Source: Melioribacter sp051488665 (GTDB lineage Bacteria; Bacteroidota; Ignavibacteria; Ignavibacteriales; Melioribacteraceae). Taken from it: a stretch of DNA of 64,000 bases. A program made the position numbers and the translations under genes. Positions 32,367-40,353 of the stretch are shown piece by piece. Location of the stretch: the NCBI RefSeq assembly GCF_051488665.1, contig NZ_JBPSEG010000001.1, positions 248,001 to 312,000 of the forward strand. The letters are read 5' to 3'. The notes below the pieces were generated by a model. It made no database searches. It saw only the letters and a list, made by a program, of their open reading frames with translations, and was not told the origin of the DNA. The stretch's first letter is position 1. Every line of letters starts with the position of its first letter.

Positions 32367-34361
32367 ATGCAAAAAAAAGTTACCGTATTATTTCTGCTCC
32401 TATTTGTCGTTACGGGATTAGTATCTGCGCAAACCATGCAGATCACTACCTATGGAGTATCGCCCCGCGAGGCCGGATTGAGCGAGAATGACATATTCAC
32501 TTCCGCTTATAACGGCTTGACAAACGTAGGCGTTGGTACAAAAATGTACCTTAAAGCTACGCTCGCAGGCGGTCGTCTTAACGACCCGCAATGGAGTACA
32601 ACAGAACGCGCTCCGGGTTCAAACCCTGAATTCGGCGGAGTTCTCGACGTAGACACTTCTTCGCAAATTATTGTATTTACTCCCGACAAACCAGGTAAAT
32701 ATGTAGTACAGGTTTCCGATGGTCCTTATACGGCGTCAATCGTAATTAACGCCGCAAAATACATCGGCGTTTATAACGAAGTTGAAAATGTAACCTGCCA
32801 GACATGCCACCCGTCGGTAGTCGAAAAATGGGAAGGCACCGGACACGCTTCGATGCTCTTCCGCGGCGTCGAAGGCACTCTCAGCGACCATTACAACGCA
32901 AATTGTATTTCGTGTCATACGACAGGTTACGACGTTAACGCCGAGAACGACGGTTTTGACGATTTCGAATTCGTATTTCCCGAGACATTGACGGAAGGCA
33001 CATATCAGACGCTGGTAGACCAATATCCCGACGCAATGAAAAGAGCAAATATTCAATGCGAAAGCTGCCACGGTCCGGCAAGCGGGCACTTCGGCTCGAC
33101 AAAAGATTCGCGCATTGTTGTTAGTTACTCGACCGACAATTGCGCACTGTGCCATGACGACGGACATTATCACGTATATCCCGAACAATGGGACGTCTCG
33201 AGACACGCAGAAGCTACAAGCTATCCTACCGGTCCAGGACGCGAAAGCTGCGTACGCTGCCATACGGCAAAAGGTTTCGCTCAGTTTGTTAAAGGCATTG
33301 CAACTAATGATCCTTACTTCGATCCATCTTACCAACCGATTACATGCGCAGGCTGCCACGATCCTCACGATGCAACCAATATGCATCAGGTTAGAACCGT
33401 TAACGCTTCTCTTGCAGACGGCACCGTCATTGAACAAGGCGGACTCGGCAAACTTTGTATGAATTGTCATCAAAGCCGCAGAGTTGCAAACAGCAGCTAC
33501 ACGGAAACACCAGGCAGACATTACGGACCTCACTATTCAACTGCCGCAGATGTTCTTAATGCCGCCAACGTTGTAACTTTTGGAGATACTCTCTTTACGC
33601 TTGCAAGCACAAATCACCTCGGTGTTACAGAAAACGGATGCGTCGACTGCCACATGGCTGAAGGCGAAACCGACGCAAGCGGTCACGCTCAATTGGTCGG
33701 TAAACATACGTTCTCGATGAGTACTCCGACCGGAGTTGACAACATGAAAGCCTGCGCTAAGTGCCACGGATATTCGTTGGGCGCCAGCTTTGAAGACGTT
33801 CGCTTCTTCCTGAACGGCAGCGGCGACCATGACGGCGACGGAGTCGTCGAAGGATTGCAGGACGAAGTTCACGGATTGCTCGACTATTTGGGCTCCCTTT
33901 TACCGAATCCCGATCCTCATGCAGACCCCGATACTACGTGGACAAAAGCACAGATCCAGGCTGCATACAATATGAGAGTGATTTATTACGACGGTAGCTA
34001 CGGCATTCACAATCCGAAATTTACCGTTACGCTCCTGAAAGGCACAATCAAAGCTCTCGGCGGCGTTGTCAGCGTTGAAGAATCGAAAGAAGTTCCGACA
34101 AATTACGCACTCTATCAGAACTATCCGAATCCGTTCAACCCGACAACTAACATTAAATTCTCTCTGCCGAAAGCGTCGCACGTTAAACTTACTGTTTACG
34201 ATGTATTGGGCAAAGAAGTTCAAACACTCGTTAACAACCAACTTTCAGCCGGAACGCACATTATTGCGTTTAACGGCTCCAACCTGGCTTCGGGCATCTA
34301 TCTCTACAGAATCGAAGCAGGCGACTTTGTTCAGGTTAACAAGATGTTACTCGTAAAATAA
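32367..34361 (+). CDS. Exported nine-heme cytochrome c with T9SS sorting domain
   Basis: A 664-residue exported protein. Signal peptide (1-21), then an Ig-like N-terminal domain (about 25-130), then nine C-x2-C-H heme sites: CQTCH, CISCH, CESCH, CALCH, CVRCH, CAGCH, CMNCH, CVDCH and CAKCH (about residues 145-475). Extra histidines between them can serve as the sixth ligands. The end (about 575-664) is a T9SS sorting domain with YQNYPNPFNPTTNIKFSLP and ASGIYLYRIEAGD. This predicts heme loading in the periplasm and export to the cell surface, a setup for extracellular electron transfer or another surface redox task; the electron acceptor is not known. It has its own promoter, ribosome site and terminator, so it is a single-gene unit. 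Confidence 0.92.
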   Translation: MQKKVTVLFLLLFVVTGLVSAQTMQITTYGVSPREAGLSENDIFTSAYNGLTNVGVGTKMYLKATLAGGRLNDPQWSTTERAPGSNPEFGGVLDVDTSSQIIVFTPDKPGKYVVQVSDGPYTASIVINAAKYIGVYNEVENVTCQTCHPSVVEKWEGTGHASMLFRGVEGTLSDHYNANCISCHTTGYDVNAENDGFDDFEFVFPETLTEGTYQTLVDQYPDAMKRANIQCESCHGPASGHFGSTKDSRIVVSYSTDNCALCHDDGHYHVYPEQWDVSRHAEATSYPTGPGRESCVRCHTAKGFAQFVKGIATNDPYFDPSYQPITCAGCHDPHDATNMHQVRTVNASLADGTVIEQGGLGKLCMNCHQSRRVANSSYTETPGRHYGPHYSTAADVLNAANVVTFGDTLFTLASTNHLGVTENGCVDCHMAEGETDASGHAQLVGKHTFSMSTPTGVDNMKACAKCHGYSLGASFEDVRFFLNGSGDHDGDGVVEGLQDEVHGLLDYLGSLLPNPDPHADPDTTWTKAQIQAAYNMRVIYYDGSYGIHNPKFTVTLLKGTIKALGGVVSVEESKEVPTNYALYQNYPNPFNPTTNIKFSLPKASHVKLTVYDVLGKEVQTLVNNQLSAGTHIIAFNGSNLASGIYLYRIEAGDFVQVNKMLLVK

Positions 34362-34370
34362 AATTCCACG

Positions 34371-34405
34371 AAACGGCGGTTTGAAATATAACCGCCGTTT
34401 TTTTT
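34371..34405 (+). terminator. Intrinsic terminator after the cytochrome gene
   Basis: Stem AAACGGCGGTT (34371-34381) with AACCGCCGTTT (34390-34400), loop of eight bases, followed by a run of eight T's. It ends the cytochrome transcript and separates it from aspA. Confidence 0.9.
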
Positions 34406-34444
34406 ATAACCCGTCTGTTCCTATGTTATCTCCCCCTTCTTTAC

Positions 34445-34452
34445 TATTTTTG
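34445..34452 (+). promoter_or_regulatory. Bacteroidota-type -7 element before aspA
   Basis: TATTTTTG matches TAnnTTTG and lies 25 bases before the aspA ATG, inside CTATTTTTGTGAG. The near-identical CTATTTTTGTAAG precedes menG/ubiE. No -33 TTTG is evident. Confidence 0.4.
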
Positions 34453-34476
34453 TGAGAAATAATTTTACGATTTATT

Positions 34477-35886
34477 ATGAGAATAGAAAAAGATTCTTTG
34501 GGACAGATGGAAGTCCCGTCCGATGCGCTTTACGGCATCCATACATTGAGAAGTTTTAATAATTTTCCAAAGAGCGGCGAGAAAGTTAATCTTCATTTAA
34601 TAAAAGCCTTCTTTCAGGTTAAACTGGCGGCTGCCGAAACCAATTATAAATGCGGGCTTCTTCTTAAGGAAAAATACGACCCGATTTCCGAAGCAATCGA
34701 GGAACTGATACACGAAACCGATTCTTGCATCAAAGGCGACATGTCGAGCATTTACGAAAAAATTATAGTCGATCCTTATCAGGGGGGAGCGGGCACTTCG
34801 TTAAATATGAACGTTAACGAAGTGATTGCGAATACGGCGCTCGAAATTGCAGGCAGAGATTACGGCGACTACGATTATATTCATCCGATAGACGACGTGA
34901 ATATGAGCCAATCCACTAACGATACATTCCCGACGGCGCTTAAAATTGCATCGATTACGCTCTTGAGGGAATTGCAGGAATCGTTCGCGCTTCTGCAAAA
35001 CAGTCTGCAAAAAAAAGAAGAAGAATTCAAAAACATACTTAAACTCGGACGCACTCAATTTCAGGATGCGGTGCCCATTACATTGGGACAGGAGTTCGGC
35101 GCATACGCTCAGGCAATTGCAAGAGACCGTTGGCGGCTTTACAACGCCGAAGAACGGCTTCGCTCTGTGAACCTTGGAGGAACCGCCGTAGGCAATTCAG
35201 TATCCACAACGCGAGAATACGTTCTTAATGTTAATTCAATACTCAAAAAAATCACCAAACTCCCCGTGGCAAAAAGCGAGGATTTAATAGACGCCACGCA
35301 AAATATGGATGTGTTCGTGGAAGTGCACGGCATTGTAAAAGCCGGCGCAGTAAGCATAATAAAAATATGCAACGATCTTAGATTCATGTCGAGCGGTCCG
35401 AACGGAGGTATCGGGGAAATCAATTTGCCGCCTAAACAAGCCGGGTCGAGCATTATGCCGGGCAAAGTAAATCCGGTTATTCTCGAAAGCGCCATTCAAA
35501 TTTGCGAACTTGTAAAAGGACACGATGTTGTTATCTCTAATATTGCAGGCGGAGGCAATCTGGAATTGAATCCCTTTGGTCCCCTTCTCGCTCATCTTTT
35601 TCTGAAATCTCTCGAATTGTTGAGAGAATCGAACCGGAATCTCGTAAAAAATTGTATCGATGGAATCACCGCTAACGAAGAAAGATGCAAACTGAATTTA
35701 ATCAACAGCTCGGCAGTTGCCGCTTCGCTTATTTCCACTTTTGGATACGATACTATTCAGGAACTGGTTAAATACGCTTACAACAACAATATTCCTTTTG
35801 TAAAAGCATTGATGAAAAGCAAGCTGCTGAGCGAAGATCAAATTTATGAAATTATATCGAAAGACCTGGGGCTGAACATTGAGTAA
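34477..35886 (+). CDS. aspA: Aspartate ammonia-lyase
   Basis: A 469-residue member of the aspartase/fumarase superfamily; aspartase converts L-aspartate to fumarate and ammonia. N-terminal RIEKDSLGQMEVPSDALYG is typical of aspartase and the signature loop GSSIMPGKVNPVI is present near residue 325. Fumarase C is the main alternative, but the opening and the aspartase-like HTLRSFNNFP favour AspA. The last bases overlap hydF (ATTGAGTAA carries both the TTG start of hydF and the aspA stop), so the two are made together. As far as I recall, aspA often sits beside hydrogenase maturation genes in related genomes, where it may feed fumarate or ammonia into that pathway. Confidence 0.88.
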   Translation: MRIEKDSLGQMEVPSDALYGIHTLRSFNNFPKSGEKVNLHLIKAFFQVKLAAAETNYKCGLLLKEKYDPISEAIEELIHETDSCIKGDMSSIYEKIIVDPYQGGAGTSLNMNVNEVIANTALEIAGRDYGDYDYIHPIDDVNMSQSTNDTFPTALKIASITLLRELQESFALLQNSLQKKEEEFKNILKLGRTQFQDAVPITLGQEFGAYAQAIARDRWRLYNAEERLRSVNLGGTAVGNSVSTTREYVLNVNSILKKITKLPVAKSEDLIDATQNMDVFVEVHGIVKAGAVSIIKICNDLRFMSSGPNGGIGEINLPPKQAGSSIMPGKVNPVILESAIQICELVKGHDVVISNIAGGGNLELNPFGPLLAHLFLKSLELLRESNRNLVKNCIDGITANEERCKLNLINSSAVAASLISTFGYDTIQELVKYAYNNNIPFVKALMKSKLLSEDQIYEIISKDLGLNIE

Positions 35887-37108
35887 AACGCCGTACTCGG
35901 AGAGGATTCATATAGCCTTCGTAGGCAGACGCAACGCAGGCAAGTCTTCATTGATGAACAGATTCGTAGGACAGGATCTCGTTATAGTAAGCGAAATTCC
36001 CGGCACAACCACAGATCCGGTGCGAAAAGCCATGGAATTGCTGCCGTTCGGTCCCGTGGTATTAATCGACACGGCTGGTATCGACGACATCGGCGAGCTG
36101 GGAGAAAAAAGGATTTCCAAAACAATTAAAATTATTTCCGAGGCTGATTATGCCGTACTTGTCCTCGACTCGCAGAAAAAGCTTTCCGAATACGAAAGAA
36201 ATTTAATTGAGCGCTTTGATAAATTCGAAATTCCATACGCCGTAGTAATCAACAAATCCGACCTCGGCGTAAATTACGAGTTAATTGAAGAACTCAACAA
36301 CTTAAAGATAAAATTCCATACCGTCTCGTGTCTGAAAGACGAAGGCATTTATGAGCTGAAAGAAAAACTTGCGAGGGAGATACCGGGGAAAGATGAAATA
36401 CCGCTCGTAGGCGATTTAATAAAACAACACGATATTATTGTTCTTGTAGTCCCTATTGATCTGGGAGCGCCGAAAGGAAGATTGATAATGCCGCAGGTGC
36501 AGACAATAAGGGAATCGCTCGACGAGGACGCGATTGTTGTAGTCGCCAAAGACAAGGAATTACGCGCCGCTCTTGCCGGTTTGAACAGACATCCGAAGCT
36601 GGTTGTAACCGACAGCCAGGCAATTATGCGCGTTGTAGCCGACGTGCCCGACGAAATTCCATTGACTACTTTTTCGATTCTGATGGCAAGATACAAAGGC
36701 GACCTGACCGAATACGTAAAAGGTCTTCGAAGAATCGAAGAACTTAAAAACGGCGACAAAATATTAATCGCCGAAGCCTGTACGCACCATGCGCAGGAAG
36801 ACGATATCGGCAGGGTAAAAATTCCGAGGTGGCTTAGACTTCATACGAAAAAAAACCTCGAAATAGATATCGTCAGCGGACACGATTTCCCGGATAATCT
36901 GGGAGATTATAAACTGATAATCCATTGCGGAGGATGCACTCTTACAAGGAAGATGATGCAAACCCGTATAAAGCAAGCAAAATATACGGGCGTGCCGATT
37001 GTAAATTACGGAGTTGCAATTTCGTATATGCACGGAGCCGTACCGCGGGCGCTTGAGCCATTCCCGGAAGCTATAGCCGAGTGGGAAAAAATCTCGCGTT
37101 TATCGTAG
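35879..37108 (+). CDS. hydF: [FeFe]-hydrogenase maturation GTPase HydF
   Basis: A 409-residue scaffold GTPase on which the two-iron part of the [FeFe]-hydrogenase H-cluster is built before transfer to the enzyme. The GTPase domain (1-165) has GRRNAGKSSLMNR (P-loop), PGTTTDPV, DTAG and NKSD. The C-terminal cluster-binding part has EACTHHAQEDD (near 300) and IIHCGGCTLTRKMM (near 350), giving the three cysteines that hold the iron-sulfur cluster. The start is a TTG at 35879 inside the aspA stop region; no better start is present. HydE, HydG and the hydrogenase are not in this window. The end overlaps the convergent pirin gene by nine bases. Confidence 0.95.
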   Translation: MSKTPYSERIHIAFVGRRNAGKSSLMNRFVGQDLVIVSEIPGTTTDPVRKAMELLPFGPVVLIDTAGIDDIGELGEKRISKTIKIISEADYAVLVLDSQKKLSEYERNLIERFDKFEIPYAVVINKSDLGVNYELIEELNNLKIKFHTVSCLKDEGIYELKEKLAREIPGKDEIPLVGDLIKQHDIIVLVVPIDLGAPKGRLIMPQVQTIRESLDEDAIVVVAKDKELRAALAGLNRHPKLVVTDSQAIMRVVADVPDEIPLTTFSILMARYKGDLTEYVKGLRRIEELKNGDKILIAEACTHHAQEDDIGRVKIPRWLRLHTKKNLEIDIVSGHDFPDNLGDYKLIIHCGGCTLTRKMMQTRIKQAKYTGVPIVNYGVAISYMHGAVPRALEPFPEAIAEWEKISRLS

Positions 37109-37798
37109 ATCGAAAAGTATAAAATCCGAATCGGCCAGCGAACTAATTTTTAATAAGCTTTCGTTTTCAACTGCCAGCCCGTCGCCGTCGCTAATTAAAG
37201 ATTCATTTATTTTCAAACTGCCCGAAATCAATTGCAGCCAGACTTTCCTTCCGGGCGCTATGTTAAAATCTATATTATTGTTTTCTTTTAAGTACGAACG
37301 GTACAGTTTAACATCCTGGTTAATAAAAAGAGCGCCGTCGTCTTCCGAAGGAGAAACCAGAAGTTGTAACCGGTTGATTCTGTCTTCTTCAGGGAAATTC
37401 CTTTCGTCATAACGCGGAGTTATCCCCTTTTGCTTCGGGAAGATCCATATTTGCAGCAACCTTACGGGCTTTTCTTTTGAATGATTGAATTCGCTGTGCA
37501 TAACTCCGCTCCCAGCGCTCATTATCTGAACGTCATTAGCACTAATGACTGAGCCGTTGCCCATACTGTCGCGATGCTCCAGCGCCCCTTCATAAACAAT
37601 CGTAATTATTTCCATATCATTGTGAGGGTGCGTCGGAAATCCGGCTGAAGGCATTACGAGGTCTTCATTAATTACGCGCAAGTCGCCGAAATTCGTATTG
37701 TCCGGGTCAAAGTAACCGCCGAATGAAAACGTATGATAACTGACGAGCCAATCAAGCCTTGTTACTCCCCTTTCATGGGACTTTCTTATTTTTAGCAT
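37100..37798 (-). CDS. Pirin-family bicupin protein
   Basis: A 232-residue pirin with the metal-binding N-terminal cupin: FPTHPHNDMEIITIVYEG and then HSEFNHS carry the histidines and glutamate that hold iron. Bacterial pirins include quercetin dioxygenases and enzyme regulators, so the exact role is open. Motifs SANDVQIMSAGSGVMHSE and LLQIWIFPKQKGITPRYDE are typical. The gene follows msrAB by 11 bases on the same strand, hinting at a joint oxidative-stress function, which is inference. Confidence 0.9.
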   Translation of the reverse strand: MLKIRKSHERGVTRLDWLVSYHTFSFGGYFDPDNTNFGDLRVINEDLVMPSAGFPTHPHNDMEIITIVYEGALEHRDSMGNGSVISANDVQIMSAGSGVMHSEFNHSKEKPVRLLQIWIFPKQKGITPRYDERNFPEEDRINRLQLLVSPSEDDGALFINQDVKLYRSYLKENNNIDFNIAPGRKVWLQLISGSLKINESLISDGDGLAVENESLLKISSLADSDFILFDLR

Positions 37799-37809
37799 AA
37801 CTTTCCTTA

Positions 37810-38862
37810 TTATTTAAAATACTCGATATAGTTTTCGTATCCTTCTTCTTTCAATTTTTCTAATGGTATGAATCTCAGAGACGCTGAATTTATGCAGTAC
37901 CTCAAACCGGTCGGTTTTGGTCCGTCGGGAAACACATGACCGAGATGACTCTTTGCAATACGGCTCTTGAGTTCGATTCTTGTCATTCCGAAAGAATCAT
38001 CAACAAATTCCAGAATGTTTTGCGGCTCTAAAGGTTTTGTAAAGCTGGGCCATCCGGTTCCCGAATCATACTTATCCGCAGAAATAAAAAGAGGTTCGCC
38101 GCTTACCACGTCGACATAAATTCCTTTTTCTTTATTGTTCCAATATTCATTTTGGAACGGTGGTTCGGTACTGCATTGCTGCGTTACTTTATACTGCATG
38201 GGCGACAGATCGGATTTATTCATCCTTTCGATATATTTTTGGTCGTTGTTCATACGCGTAGCCCAGATACGCTCGAGAAATTCATTTCTGCCGGAGTGAT
38301 TTTTGTATCTTTTATAATTCATGGAACTCTTAATAAAGTAATCCTGATGATAATCTTCAGCAGGATAAAATTTCTTAGCGGGCAAAATTTTGGTTACAAT
38401 CGGAGCGTCGAAAATTCCGGAAGCTTCGAATTTTTCTTTTGAAAAATGAGCTATATATTTTTGGTCTGTGTTTGTATAAAAAATTGCCGATCTGTATTGC
38501 GAACCTTTGTCCACAAAAGCGCCGTAATCATCCGTCGGATCAATTTGAAGCCAGAAATGATTGAGAAGCTCGCTGTACGATACTTTTTCGGGATCAAAGA
38601 CTATTTTCACTGCTTCGTAATGCCCGGTGCGTCCGGTTGAAACTTCTTCGTATGTAGGGTTATCAACGCTTCCGCCGGTATAGCCGGAAACCGCTTCGAT
38701 TACGCCTTCATAATTTTCGAAAGCCGCTTCGATACACCAGAAGCAACCTCCGGCAAAAATAGCCGTTTCCGTATTATCATTCATTTTAGTTTCTTCGCTG
38801 TTTGTTGCCATTAAAGTCAATAACAACGATACCAGTCCGAAAATTCCAAACAATTTCAACAT
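37810..38862 (-). CDS. msrAB: Exported methionine sulfoxide reductase MsrA-MsrB fusion
   Basis: A 350-residue fusion that repairs both stereoisomers of oxidised methionine. Residues 1-20 form a signal or membrane anchor. The MsrA domain (about 32-195) has the active site AGGCFWCIEAAFENYEGV and ends with YHQDYF. The MsrB domain (about 220-345) has SGTGWPSFTKPL and catalytic RYCINSASLRF; the paired CxxC zinc site of many MsrB proteins is absent, a normal variant. Exported MsrAB fusions protect envelope proteins and take electrons from a thioredoxin-like carrier, not seen nearby. The pirin gene follows 11 bases downstream. Confidence 0.93.
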   Translation of the reverse strand: MLKLFGIFGLVSLLLTLMATNSEETKMNDNTETAIFAGGCFWCIEAAFENYEGVIEAVSGYTGGSVDNPTYEEVSTGRTGHYEAVKIVFDPEKVSYSELLNHFWLQIDPTDDYGAFVDKGSQYRSAIFYTNTDQKYIAHFSKEKFEASGIFDAPIVTKILPAKKFYPAEDYHQDYFIKSSMNYKRYKNHSGRNEFLERIWATRMNNDQKYIERMNKSDLSPMQYKVTQQCSTEPPFQNEYWNNKEKGIYVDVVSGEPLFISADKYDSGTGWPSFTKPLEPQNILEFVDDSFGMTRIELKSRIAKSHLGHVFPDGPKPTGLRYCINSASLRFIPLEKLKEEGYENYIEYFK

Positions 38863-38881
38863 AATTTACCTCTTTTATATC

Positions 38882-38908
38882 AGCGCCCCGGACAAAAGCC
38901 GGAGCGCT
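38882..38908. repeat. Hairpin between the spondin gene and msrAB
   Basis: AGCGC-C-CCGG pairs with CCGG-A-GCGCT across a seven-base loop, with one mismatch. No T-run follows on either strand, so it is not a standard terminator. It could be a partial terminator, a processing site or an attenuator in the leader of msrAB. Confidence 0.5.
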
Positions 38909-38921
38909 TGTTTCCAATTAT

Positions 38922-40262
38922 TTAATTACTTTCTATTGTAACGCGCACAATATCCGAAAGGTTCGGATAAACGTATCCGTCATTGACTATTCTTACTGCG
39001 CCGTTTTCAGCCGCGCCCATGTTGGCGGCGGATTGGCGCGGCGCCTGATTGATTCCGAAACCGGGCTCTTCGTTTACTTCCGTTCCGGCATCCCAGAGCA
39101 TAATTAAATCCGTTATATCTCCGCTTAACGGATCGGAACTTTCGAACAATTTAATCCCCGCGTCCGAAGGAGCGATAAAAAGGTCGTTCGTTTGGACGAG
39201 CATACTTGCAAACGTAAGATAATCTTTTTCGTTGGCGTCAAATTCAAACTCGTAAACTTCGCCGGGCGCAAGAGGAGCGGGAGCTGAGCTTCCTGCAGGC
39301 ATATTAAACACACCCACTAACGATATTCCATCTTTACCGTTCAAATTACCCGCCAGAAGCGAGGGGTCGCCGTCTTCGGCAAGCGCTTCCAATCCTTCGC
39401 CCCTGTCAGGCTGTCCGGCTCTAAATACAGGCGACGAGATTGTATGTAAAACAAAAACTCCGGGAGCGAACAAATGCGTAATGCCTGTTTCATCTTTGAG
39501 ATTTTCATATAGCACGGAGGGATTCCCGTCTTCAGCCAGCGCTTCCAATCCTTCTCCGAAATCGGGCATATTTTCTTCGAACAACGGATTATTGCCGGAA
39601 TGGACTACCCAGACACCCGGCGCAATCAATGCCGCCAATGCATTTCCGTCCGAGGTATGAATTGCATGCTCCGAAGAAACATTCTCTATTTTTACCTTAA
39701 AACTGTTTGCGGAAGTCGGTTCGATTGTAACTTTCAGTACTTCATTTACTGAAGGTAAATTTGAAAATTCGTCTTCCGCCAATCGCACATTTGCATTAGG
39801 GTCGGCAGCACCGGTATTAGCTCCCGATTGATGAGGCGCCTGATCGGCTCCGAGTCCCGGCTCCTGATTAATCTCAGTCCCGGCGTCCCATAATTTAATC
39901 TGGCTTGTAATATCGCCCGAAACAGGCATGCCGTTATTATCATACAAACTTATGCCGTTTCCGTCCGGCGCATAGAACAAATCATTCGAATGCACAAACA
40001 TCGTTGCAAACGACAATTTGGCTCCCGGAAAAGCTTTTATCGAGAATTCATATGTGCCGCCCGGAGCCAAAGGCGCAGGCGAAGATGAATTTACCGGCGT
40101 ATTAAAAACTCCGCTGTCGACGAATTTATACTCTTTAGCGATATTTTCGATTCTCACTTTAAACATTTTTCTTTCCAATGTTTCAGTGGAATTGCTGTCG
40201 CAAGCCGCGGCAAGCAAAGCTGTCAATGCGATTAATATTAATAATGATAGTTTCTTGGTCAT
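38922..40262 (-). CDS. Lipoprotein with two spondin-type domains
   Basis: A 446-residue lipoprotein (lipobox LTALLAAACDSN, cysteine about residue 21). It carries two spondin_N-like units, about residues 33-190 and 195-446. Each has an APLAPGxxYEFxxxA strand, a FASMLVQTNDLF-like strand (FATMFVHSNDLF in the first) and LWDAGTExNxEPGxG followed by QAPxQSxANxGAA. The second unit is longer and contains two copies of GEGLEALAEDG. Spondin domains in eukaryotes bind extracellular matrix; in bacteria the role is unknown. It lies just downstream of a two-component system with a repeat in its promoter that fits control by that system. Confidence 0.85.
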   Translation of the reverse strand: MTKKLSLLILIALTALLAAACDSNSTETLERKMFKVRIENIAKEYKFVDSGVFNTPVNSSSPAPLAPGGTYEFSIKAFPGAKLSFATMFVHSNDLFYAPDGNGISLYDNNGMPVSGDITSQIKLWDAGTEINQEPGLGADQAPHQSGANTGAADPNANVRLAEDEFSNLPSVNEVLKVTIEPTSANSFKVKIENVSSEHAIHTSDGNALAALIAPGVWVVHSGNNPLFEENMPDFGEGLEALAEDGNPSVLYENLKDETGITHLFAPGVFVLHTISSPVFRAGQPDRGEGLEALAEDGDPSLLAGNLNGKDGISLVGVFNMPAGSSAPAPLAPGEVYEFEFDANEKDYLTFASMLVQTNDLFIAPSDAGIKLFESSDPLSGDITDLIMLWDAGTEVNEEPGFGINQAPRQSAANMGAAENGAVRIVNDGYVYPNLSDIVRVTIESN

Positions 40263-40300
40263 TTTTATTACTCCTTTTTATTAATGATGTCGGGAGTAAA

Positions 40301-40334
40301 ATTACAGTATGAAGTTCACGAAACTATCACGAAA
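40301..40334 (-). promoter_or_regulatory. Putative response-regulator site before the spondin gene
   Basis: Two identical copies of TCACGAAA (40316-40323 and 40327-40334) are spaced 11 bases apart, one helical turn, as in sites of OmpR/PhoB-type regulators. On the minus strand a TGTAAT (40306-40301) would be the -10, which puts the repeats over the -35 region, where such activators bind. The adjacent 40354-42547 genes code for an OmpR-type regulator and its kinase. Confidence 0.5.
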
Positions 40335-40353
40335 GAATAAAGAATGATTAATA

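Noticed and set aside
32736..33533. A 265-codon open frame on the minus strand opposite the cytochrome
   Set aside because: Antisense to nine heme motifs; cysteine-rich only because CxxCH codons are read backwards.
38882..38908. A standard terminator after the spondin gene
   Set aside because: The hairpin lacks a T-run on both strands, so I list it only as a repeat.
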